From Pseudomonas sp. (GTDB lineage Bacteria > Pseudomonadota > Gammaproteobacteria > Pseudomonadales > Pseudomonadaceae), in NCBI GenBank assembly GCA_003488145.1, contig DNMQ01000096.1:1-5255 (forward strand): 5,255 nucleotides of DNA, in the 5' to 3' direction. The first letter of the stretch is position 1. Each line of letters opens with the position of its first letter. The translations under genes and the position numbers were made by a program. Below the pieces are notes generated by a model, which had not been told where the DNA came from, made no database searches, and saw only the letters and a program-made list of their open reading frames with translations. This document shows, one piece after another, positions 1 to 5,255 of this stretch.

Positions 1-4
1 GAAT

Positions 5-122
5 TGCTTGACGACCATAGAGCGTTGGAACCACCTGATCCCATCCCGAACTCAGTAGTGAAACGACGCATCGCCGATGGTAGTGTGGGGTCTCCCCATG
101 TGAGAGTAGGTCATCGTCAAGC
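5..122 (+). rRNA. rrf: 5S ribosomal RNA
   Basis: This is the 5S rRNA of the large ribosomal subunit and the last gene of an rRNA operon whose 16S and 23S genes lie left of the window. The terminal helix is visible as GCTTGACGA (6-14) pairing perfectly with TCGTCAAGC (114-122). The internal blocks GAACCACCTGATCCCATCC, CCCGAACTC, GTGAAACGACGCATCGCCGATGG and the 3' GAGAGTAGGTCATCG are those of Pseudomonas 5S as I remember it. Mature ends cannot be fixed to the base: they could be about 5 to 124 for a 120-nt molecule. Bases 1-4 belong to the 23S-5S spacer. No tRNA gene follows the 5S here. Confidence 0.97.
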
Positions 123-130
123 TCCTTTCC

Positions 131-171
131 CAAACCCCCGACCCGCGTAAGCTGGTCGGGGGTTTGCTTTT
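131..171 (+). terminator. Intrinsic terminator of the rRNA operon
   Basis: A perfect 13-bp stem, CAAACCCCCGACC (131-143) with GGTCGGGGGTTTG (154-166), encloses a 10-nt loop and is followed by CTTTT (167-171). It starts about 8 bases after the 5S, where an rRNA operon normally ends. There is no T run on the opposite strand side, so it should act only in the plus direction. Confidence 0.93.
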
Positions 172-574
172 GGGCTGAAGAAATATCTATCGAGACAGCC
201 AAGGCTGCTTCCGGCTCGGCGTGTAGGAGGGATGGCCGAATAGTGCGGGCGGCAGGCCGAGGCCGTGCAGGACTTGTTGTGGAGCGTGTCTGCCTGCGAT
301 CTATCAAGCGTCGTGGTCATGCCTTCGGATAGCGCCGATGCTGAAATCAGCCGGTACCGTATTCTGTTGACGAACGGTTGCGCGACAAGCCGCGGGCGGG
401 TTTGCCCTCTGGTGGCTATGAGTAGGCACCCAGCAGATTGGGTGCCAACGACAACGTATCGATAGTCCCGCTCGGTCGTGCACTGCTACTGAGTGTCGTC
501 GTCTTCGTCCGACTGACAGCTCACAGCGGCGTCTGCCGCTCGTTTAGAATGAGTGCTTTGCTCGGATATTTGCT
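172..574. other. Non-coding spacer between rRNA operon and lipid-transport operon
   Basis: About 400 bases without a gene I can support. Open frames here are short, overlap one another on both strands and show no recognisable protein motif. The spacer holds a perfect 8-bp hairpin at 425-446 and a smaller one at 525-540 (AGCGGC, loop GTCT, GCCGCT) just upstream of the first operon gene. The promoter of the downstream operon must lie somewhere here unless transcription leaks through the rRNA terminator. The only box-like sequence near the gene is TAGAAT at 545-550, which has no matching -35 element. I see no tRNA, no riboswitch fold I recognise, and no insertion-sequence ends. Confidence 0.7.
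425..446. other. Perfect intergenic hairpin without T tract
   Basis: GGCACCCA (425-432) and TGGGTGCC (439-446) form a perfect 8-bp stem with the 6-nt loop GCAGAT. Neither side carries a T run, so it is not a standard intrinsic terminator. It lies 129 bases before the first operon gene. It could be an operator-like inverted repeat, part of an RNA leader, or the remnant of a small RNA. The sequence alone does not decide. Confidence 0.5.
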
Positions 575-1231
575 ATGCCGGAATCGGCTGCTACGCCAGG
601 GCTTGATGAGGTTCCGCTCGAGCAGTTAGTCGCTTGCCCTGAATGTGATTTGCTGATGCTCAAGCCGAGCCTCAATCTCGGCGAGGTTGCTGAGTGCCCT
701 CGTTGCGGTTGTGAGCTGTTTCGCTTGCGGCATCGAATCGTCGGACCTGGGCTGGCGTTAGTGCTCGCTGCGTTGCTGTTGTACTTCCCGGCCAACTTCC
801 TACCCATCATGAGACTGAATTTGCTCGGCCGGGTTACTGACGATACGGTCTGGAGCGGTGTGCTCAGTCTGTATAACAGCGGCATGCAAGGTATCGCCGT
901 GGTGGTGTTTCTCTGCAGCATGGCTGTGCCGCTACTTAAACTCCTTTGCCAGCTGGCTGTATTGCTCTGCATTGCGGTCGATCGAGCGAAGCCATTGGGT
1001 ATGCTGCTCTACCGGACGTATCACCATCTACGTGAATGGGGGATGCTGGAGGTTTATCTGCTCGGCATTCTGGTTTCGATCATCAAGCTCAGGGACATGG
1101 CTGAACTCAGCCTGGGGATCGGGCTGGCGTGCTTTGCCGGTCTGCTGGTCGTTCAGGTCTGGCTAGAGTTGGTGATGTCGCCGCACCAGGTCTGGGAAGC
1201 GTTGTCGGAGCGCCGCGATGCGCGCCGCTGA
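575..1231 (+). CDS. pqiA: Paraquat-inducible protein A (PqiA/LetA family), first half-subunit
   Basis: This 218-residue inner-membrane protein corresponds to one half of E. coli PqiA/LetA, which are about twice as long. A cytoplasmic zinc ribbon is visible as C21-P-E-C24 and C41-P-R-C44, with an extra C46. Four hydrophobic segments follow, at about 55-78, 106-135, 155-172 and 176-201. Family motifs shared with the next gene are YFPANFLPIM (70-79), VPLLKL (118-123) and WGMLEV (155-160). LetA-family proteins are proposed to feed phospholipid into a partner MCE tunnel; that role is inferred here by family and by operon. The ATG at 575 is the only start before the first CxxC pair, since the next Met is residue 28. 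Its ribosome site is poor (only GGA at 564-566), suggesting modest expression. The end overlaps the next gene by 14 bases. The symbol is family-level; LetA (YebS) is the closer functional parallel. Confidence 0.9.
   Translation: MPESAATPGLDEVPLEQLVACPECDLLMLKPSLNLGEVAECPRCGCELFRLRHRIVGPGLALVLAALLLYFPANFLPIMRLNLLGRVTDDTVWSGVLSLYNSGMQGIAVVVFLCSMAVPLLKLLCQLAVLLCIAVDRAKPLGMLLYRTYHHLREWGMLEVYLLGILVSIIKLRDMAELSLGIGLACFAGLLVVQVWLELVMSPHQVWEALSERRDARR
1207..1210 (+). promoter_or_regulatory. Ribosome binding site inside the upstream gene
   Basis: GGAG lies 7 bases before the ATG at 1218 and within the last codons of the preceding gene. It supports 1218 over the later in-frame ATG at 1242, which lacks a comparable site, and it fits translational coupling of the two half-subunits. 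Confidence 0.6.
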
Positions 1232-1841
1232 TGCTGGGTTGATGGTTTGCCACGAGTGCCATCAGCTCAATCGGGCGGACGCCGGTCAGCGTGATCAGCG
1301 ATGCGTCCGCTGCGGTGCACGCGTGCATATGCGCAGACCCAACAGCATCGTTCGAACCTGGGCGCTATTGATCACTGCAGCTCTGCTCTACCTGCCGGCG
1401 AACCTGCTGCCGATCATGACGGTACGCATGCTGGGCAGTGGCACGCCGGACACAATCATGTCTGGCGTCGTGACCTTGGCCAAGCACGGCATGTTTCCAA
1501 TAGCCGCCGTGGTGTTCATCGCCAGCATTCTGGTTCCCACGTTCAAACTTGTTGGAGTCGCGATGTTGCTGTTTTCAGTACAGCGCCACCATCCAATGTC
1601 GCCGCGCCAACGGATATTGGTTTTTCGCTTTATCGAGTGGATCGGACGCTGGTCCATGCTCGATATTTTCGTCATCGCCATTCTGGTGGCGATCGTCAAT
1701 TTCGGCAGCCTCGCCAGCGTCGAAGCGGGCTTCGGCGCGATAGCCTTTGCCAGCGTAGTCATCCTGACCATGTTGGCTGCGATTACATTTGACCCTCGTC
1801 TGATCTGGGATAACACGGATTCCGGGAACAAGCATGACTGA
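1218..1841 (+). CDS. pqiA: Paraquat-inducible protein A (PqiA/LetA family), second half-subunit
   Basis: This 207-residue membrane protein is homologous to the preceding one and matches the C-terminal half of E. coli PqiA/LetA. The zinc ribbon is C11-H-E-C14 with C29-V-R-C32. Hydrophobic segments lie at about 46-67, 94-120, 146-163 and 170-190. The paralogous motifs are YLPANLLPIM (58-67), VPTFKL (106-111) and WSMLDI (145-150). The chain ends with FDPRLIWD (191-198), which resembles the end of full-length PqiA/LetA proteins as I remember them. The two halves probably pair in the inner membrane to rebuild the two-lobed LetA unit (inference). The gene overlaps its neighbours by 14 bases upstream and 8 bases downstream (ATGACTGA), so all three products are likely made from one coupled mRNA. 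The ATG at 1218 is preferred for its GGAG site; a start at Met9 (1242) would still keep both CxxC pairs. Confidence 0.9.
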   Translation: MRAADAGLMVCHECHQLNRADAGQRDQRCVRCGARVHMRRPNSIVRTWALLITAALLYLPANLLPIMTVRMLGSGTPDTIMSGVVTLAKHGMFPIAAVVFIASILVPTFKLVGVAMLLFSVQRHHPMSPRQRILVFRFIEWIGRWSMLDIFVIAILVAIVNFGSLASVEAGFGAIAFASVVILTMLAAITFDPRLIWDNTDSGNKHD

Positions 1842-4143
1842 CCTGCCACAAGCCAATACTCGCCCTGCCTCCAGCTGGTCGGCCATCTGGATTCTGCCTC
1901 TGATCGCACTGGCTATCGGAGCGTGGCTCGCCTGGCAGGCCTATAGCGAGCGAGGCATCCACATCGAGGTGGTCTTCGAGAGTGCCGAAGGGATCGAGAT
2001 CGGCAAGACGTCGGTGCTCTACAAGGGCATGACGATCGGTGTCGTGCGTGATCTGCGTCTAGGCGACGATGAGCGTCGGCAGGTCGTTGTCGCGGACATC
2101 GAGATGAACAAGGACGTCGACGGCTATCTACGCAGCGGCACGCGCTTCTGGCTGGTCAAGCCCAGTGTGACGCTAGCCGGGATTACCGGGCTGGAGACTC
2201 TGGTGTCGGGCAACTACATCGGTATCAGCCCTGCTGATGGCGAGACATCGCGGCGTTTCGTTGCGCTGGCGGAAGAGCCGCCGATGTCCGATAGCCGCAT
2301 CGGCCTGCACCTGACGCTCAAAGCCGAGCGCCTTGGCTCGCTGAATCGCGGCAGTCCGGTGTTCTATCGGCAGATCCAGGTCGGACAGGTGAAGAACTAC
2401 GTGTTGTCCGAGGACGACAGTACCGTCGAGGTGCAGTTGTATATCCAGCCGGAGTACGCCCATCTGGTGCGCAAGCACACGCGATTCTGGAATGCCAGCG
2501 GCGTCACCGTGGATGCCGGTCTAACGGGGGTTAAGTTCCGTACGGAGTCTCTGGCTAGCATCGTCGCCGGCGGTATCGCCTTCGCCACGCCATCTCACCG
2601 CAAGGACAGCCCTGCGACCGATCCGAGCATCCCGTTCCGGCTCTACGAGGACTTCGATGCGGCCCAGGCGGGTATCAAGACGCTCGTATCTCTGCAGGAT
2701 TTCGATGGGCTGCAGGCCGGCCGGACGCCTGTCATCTACAAGGGCATGCAGGTCGGTCTGCTGAAGAAGCTGGATATCGATTCCGACCTCAGCGGCGCGC
2801 AGGCCGAACTCTCCATCGACCCGCTGTTCGAGGACTATCTGGTAGAGGACACGCAATTCTGGGTGGTCAAGCCATCGGTATCGGTCGCCGGTATTTCCGG
2901 GCTCGAGGCCTTGGTGCGCGGCAATTACATCGCTGTTCGCCCCGGCGAGAAGGGCGCAGAAGCCAGGCGCAACTTCGTCGCAAGCGCCAAGGCACCACCA
3001 CTGGACATACGCTCGCCCGGCCTTCACCTGGTACTGACGGCGGACAACCTCGGTTCGCTGGATGTCGGCAGTCCTGTGCTCTATCGCCAGGTACGGGTTG
3101 GCTCCGTGCAGAGTTACCAGTTCTCGCGCGACCAGCAGCGGGTCGTGGTTGGCGTGCACATCGAGCAGCCCTACGCCGACCTGGTGAACAGTTCGAGCCG
3201 GTTCTGGAATGCCAGTGGCATTTCCCTTACCGGCGGGCTTTCCGGTATTGAGGTACGCAGCGAATCGCTGCAGAGCCTGCTGGCCGGGGGCATCGCATTC
3301 GAGACGCCGGAGCCGCAAGCTCCGGCTACCAGAAAGGTGCCCCGATTCAAGTTGCACAAGGACCGGGACAGCGCAATACGGCGCGGTACCTCGATAGAGA
3401 TTCGTCTCAATCGCGGCGACGGCCTCGTTGCCGGCACGCCGATCCGCTACAAGGGGCTGGAGGTCGGCGAGGTTGACAGTGTGACGCTTAGCGATGACCT
3501 CGGACACGTCGTGCTGCGGGCCCGGATTACCACCGCAGAGTCGCGTATCGCTCGTGCTGGCACGCAGTTCTGGGTCGTACGGCCCGAGCTTGGCCTCATG
3601 CGCACCGCCAATCTGGATACGCTGGTCAGTGGTCCCTATCTTGAGGTTGCTCCCGGCAAACCAGGTGCGGCCGCTCAAGCGCGTTTCGTGGGCCAGGAGC
3701 GTGAGCCGCAGAAGGCTGGTGAAGGGTTCGCCTTGGTCCTCAGCGCTGCGCGTTTGGGTTCGATCAAGCCAGGCAATGCGGTCACCTACCGTGAGGTGAA
3801 GGTCGGCGAGGTGACTGGCTACGAGTTGGGGCAGACTGCCGACCGCGTGCTGATCCGCGTGCTGATCGAGCCACGCTACGCTGCATTGGTGCATACCGGC
3901 AGCCGGTTCTGGGAAACCAGTGGGTTCGGTGTCGACTTCAGCCTGTTCAAGGGTGCCAGCGTGCGTACCGACTCGCTGGAATCGCTGATCGAGGGTGGCG
4001 TTGCCTTCGCCACCCCTGATGGTGAGCAGATGGGGCGCCGCGCACTACCGGGACAGACGTTCGCCTTGTTCAAGGAGCCGCAGGAGGAATGGTTTGGCTG
4101 GGCGCCGAAGATCGAGCTGGGCCGAGCGGAGGCCGGCGAATGA
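1834..4143 (+). CDS. pqiB: Six-domain MCE lipid-transport protein (PqiB/LetB family)
   Basis: This 769-residue periplasmic protein is anchored by one N-terminal membrane helix (about 15-35) after a short cytoplasmic tail, with no cleavable signal. Six MCE domains follow, at roughly 43-133, 156-252, 281-370, 396-492, 519-608 and 631-728. The conserved Y-K-G or Y-R-[QE] element sits at 63, 178, 302, 417, 539 and 652. Odd domains carry FW-[LV]-V-[KR]-P and end in SG/RG-[NP]-Y-[IL]; even domains carry FW-[NE]-[AT]-SG and end in GG-[IV]-AF-[AE]-TP. MCE proteins of this family form hexameric rings; E. coli LetB stacks seven into a periplasmic lipid tunnel and PqiB has three plus a coiled-coil needle. 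Here the 40-residue tail after domain six shows no long coiled coil, so the architecture is LetB-like despite the family-level symbol. The start overlaps the previous stop by 8 bases, with GGGA at 1824-1827 as ribosome site. Cargo is presumably phospholipid (inference). Confidence 0.93.
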   Translation: MTDLPQANTRPASSWSAIWILPLIALAIGAWLAWQAYSERGIHIEVVFESAEGIEIGKTSVLYKGMTIGVVRDLRLGDDERRQVVVADIEMNKDVDGYLRSGTRFWLVKPSVTLAGITGLETLVSGNYIGISPADGETSRRFVALAEEPPMSDSRIGLHLTLKAERLGSLNRGSPVFYRQIQVGQVKNYVLSEDDSTVEVQLYIQPEYAHLVRKHTRFWNASGVTVDAGLTGVKFRTESLASIVAGGIAFATPSHRKDSPATDPSIPFRLYEDFDAAQAGIKTLVSLQDFDGLQAGRTPVIYKGMQVGLLKKLDIDSDLSGAQAELSIDPLFEDYLVEDTQFWVVKPSVSVAGISGLEALVRGNYIAVRPGEKGAEARRNFVASAKAPPLDIRSPGLHLVLTADNLGSLDVGSPVLYRQVRVGSVQSYQFSRDQQRVVVGVHIEQPYADLVNSSSRFWNASGISLTGGLSGIEVRSESLQSLLAGGIAFETPEPQAPATRKVPRFKLHKDRDSAIRRGTSIEIRLNRGDGLVAGTPIRYKGLEVGEVDSVTLSDDLGHVVLRARITTAESRIARAGTQFWVVRPELGLMRTANLDTLVSGPYLEVAPGKPGAAAQARFVGQEREPQKAGEGFALVLSAARLGSIKPGNAVTYREVKVGEVTGYELGQTADRVLIRVLIEPRYAALVHTGSRFWETSGFGVDFSLFKGASVRTDSLESLIEGGVAFATPDGEQMGRRALPGQTFALFKEPQEEWFGWAPKIELGRAEAGE

Positions 4144-4160
4144 CCGGCGCACGGCGGCAT

Positions 4161-4199
4161 GTGGTCGAGAGGCTGCTTAGCTGCAGCGCCGCCGACCAC
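4161..4199 (+). other. Two-tier stem-loop in the operon 3' UTR
   Basis: GTGGTCG (4161-4167) pairs perfectly with CGACCAC (4193-4199). Inside it, GCTGC (4172-4176) pairs with GCAGC (4183-4187) around a TTAGCT loop, leaving a small asymmetric internal loop. It begins 17 bases after the MCE stop codon, has no T run, and precedes the real terminator at 4224. It may protect the mRNA 3' end or be part of a 3'-UTR-derived RNA. Both ideas are inference. Confidence 0.45.
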
Positions 4200-4223
4200 C
4201 ATTTCTGCGAGATATACATAAGG

Positions 4224-4248
4224 AAAAGGGCCCGTCGGGGCCCTTTTT
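4224..4248. terminator. Shared, probably bidirectional intrinsic terminator
   Basis: AAAAGGGCCC (4224-4233) and GGGCCCTTTT (4238-4247) form a perfect 10-bp stem around the tetraloop GTCG, with one further T at 4248. The A/T arms give a T-rich 3' side on both strands. It lies 80 bases after the MCE gene stop and 13 bases beyond the stop of the convergent minus-strand gene, so it can end both transcripts. Confidence 0.92.
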
Positions 4249-4261
4249 CGTTGCGGGGAGA

Positions 4262-5255
4262 TCAGGCCGGCTCTTCGGTCCTTTGGGCTGAAACAGTGTG
4301 CTCGCTGGCGACCGGTTCGCGGCGGCTGATGTATTTCCAGTCCGCCTCGTCGATGTAGATGCCGGTCGGCCCGCTGCCGCCTTCCAGGTCGATGGCGACG
4401 TGTGCGGAGACCTGCGGCTTGACCGACGCGAGGATTGGCACGAAGCCCAGCTGCAGGCTGGTTTCGATCAGCGCCTGCTGGTTGCGCTCGTCGATGTCGG
4501 CCGCCTCGTCGAGGTAGTAGGGCAGGCGGATGCGCCCGGCCTGCTCGCGGTCCATCAGGTGCAGCAGCAGGTACATGTTGGTCAGCGCCTTGATGGTCAT
4601 GGTGGTGCCGTTGGACGCCGCACCGTCGATGTCGGTGTGGATAACCGGCTGGCCGCCAACCTTGGTGATCTCGAACGCCAGCTCGAATAGGTCTTTCAAG
4701 CCCAGCTGGTTGTTGTTCGCCGCCACCAGCCGCGCCAGATACTCCTTGGCTTCCTCGTTCTTCGCGTCCTGTTCGGAAGACTGGGACAGATCGAACACCG
4801 ACAGCGTCTCGCCTTCCTCGTATTGCCCGGCGCTGTGGATGATCTGGTCGATGTGCCTGAGCGCATCCTTGTTCGGCGCCAGCACGATGCGGAAGCTCGC
4901 CAGGTTGGAAACCTGACGCTTGTTGATCTCGCGGTTGAACAGCGCCAGCTGGTGTTCCAGGCTTTCGTAGTCGCTACGGATATTGCGCAGCGTTCGAGCG
5001 ATGTCGGTGACCGCCGCACGGCGCGCCTTGGCCAGGGTCAGCGCCTCGTCCTGACGGTGGGCGTAGGCATTGACCAGCAGCTGCAGGCGGCGCTCGGGGT
5101 CTTCCTCGCTATCGAACTTGGCTACGCCCTTCAGGCGCACCTGGGCATACAGCGCCTCGATCTGGCCGTCGACGCGCTGCAGCGCCTGCCAGCTGTCCTG
5201 GTAGTCGTTGAGCAGCGGCAGCAGGTTGTCCAGCGAGTCGTCCACCGGGTCCATG
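4262..5255 (-). CDS. mksB: Condensin MksB, SMC-like ATPase, C-terminal part (5' end outside window)
   Basis: About 330 codons are visible and the frame runs off the right edge, so the Met codon at 5252-5254 is probably internal; full MksB is, from memory, roughly 900-950 residues. Counting from that Met, residues 10-115 are charged and helical, as expected for the returning coiled-coil arm. Residues 118-310 look like the C-terminal ABC head: a signature-like S215-N-G-T-T219 after GAA, Walker B IRLPYYLDE with D249 and E250 (bases 4505-4531), a D-loop AADID, and a following strand FVPILASVKP. The Walker A half would lie outside the window. MksB works with the kleisin MksF and MksE in chromosome segregation; in mukFEB/mksFEB operons the ATPase comes last, which fits a terminator directly after this stop (TGA at 4264-4262). 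The last 20 residues are a polar tail. A MukB-like or JetC (Wadjet) ATPase is the main alternative. Confidence 0.75.
   Translation of the reverse strand, partial: MDPVDDSLDNLLPLLNDYQDSWQALQRVDGQIEALYAQVRLKGVAKFDSEEDPERRLQLLVNAYAHRQDEALTLAKARRAAVTDIARTLRNIRSDYESLEHQLALFNREINKRQVSNLASFRIVLAPNKDALRHIDQIIHSAGQYEEGETLSVFDLSQSSEQDAKNEEAKEYLARLVAANNNQLGLKDLFELAFEITKVGGQPVIHTDIDGAASNGTTMTIKALTNMYLLLHLMDREQAGRIRLPYYLDEAADIDERNQQALIETSLQLGFVPILASVKPQVSAHVAIDLEGGSGPTGIYIDEADWKYISRREPVASEHTVSAQRTEEPA

Noticed and set aside
196..207. Short inverted repeat CAGCC-AA-GGCTG in the spacer
   Set aside because: A two-base loop cannot form a good RNA hairpin, and a palindrome of this size is expected by chance.
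367..372. TTGACG as a -35 box in the spacer
   Set aside because: The matching -10 position (about 390) is CCGCGG-like, so no promoter can be supported.
545..550. TAGAAT as a -10 box for the lipid-transport operon
   Set aside because: It is one base from TATAAT and well placed, but no -35-like hexamer lies 16-18 bases upstream and there is no TG extension. CTGACA at 513-518 is too far away. I do not call it a promoter.
172..574. Possible tRNA or small protein gene in the spacer
   Set aside because: No cloverleaf with a TTCRA arm was found, and the short frames have no ribosome site plus plausible protein composition together.
544..972. Minus-strand open frame of 142 codons over the first pqiA gene
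   Set aside because: It is antisense to a membrane protein with clear zinc-ribbon and PANxLPIM motifs, is rich in Ser/Thr as expected of a shadow frame, and has no domain I recognise.
2521..3894. Long open frame of about 457 codons on the minus strand inside the MCE gene
   Set aside because: It lies wholly antisense to a clearly conserved repeat protein, in high-GC DNA where such shadow frames are common. It shows no recognisable motif, and its sequence reads as the reverse image of the MCE repeats.
4298..4916. Plus-strand open frames opposite the condensin gene
   Set aside because: They are mirror frames of a conserved ATPase head containing Walker B. No ribosome site or known domain is visible.

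Overview
The window looks like chromosomal DNA of a Pseudomonas-type gammaproteobacterium (Pseudomonas sensu lato, including Stutzerimonas). The 5S rRNA is of the Pseudomonas kind, coding GC is high, and the genes are housekeeping envelope and chromosome-maintenance families known from that group. The genus is inferred from the 5S sequence and gene content. No database search was run.

Layout. Positions 5-122 are the last gene of an rRNA operon (5S), closed by a strong intrinsic terminator at 131-171. About 400 bases without a convincing gene follow (172-574), holding one clean hairpin. Next is a tightly overlapping three-gene plus-strand operon, 575-4143. It has two half-size PqiA/LetA-family membrane proteins (575-1231 and 1218-1841) and a 769-residue MCE protein (1834-4143) with one N-terminal membrane anchor and six MCE domains. 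A 3'-UTR stem-loop (4161-4199) and a hairpin terminator (4224-4248) end the operon. From the right edge back to 4262, on the minus strand, runs the C-terminal third of an SMC-like condensin ATPase, most likely MksB. It converges on the same terminator.

How the genes work together. The first three genes form a LetAB/PqiAB-type lipid transport system. The two PqiA/LetA halves are expected to sit together in the inner membrane and load lipid into the MCE protein, whose six domains should stack as hexameric rings into a tunnel across the periplasm. E. coli fuses the two halves into one LetA (or PqiA) chain and has three (PqiB) or seven (LetB) MCE domains. The version here is split, has six domains in an odd/even alternation, and lacks an adjacent PqiC-type lipoprotein. 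The condensin gene is functionally unrelated and simply convergent. Nothing in the window looks horizontally acquired, and no mobile element, CRISPR array or tRNA was seen. I see no clearly undescribed system; the most notable points are the split LetA and the six-domain MCE architecture.
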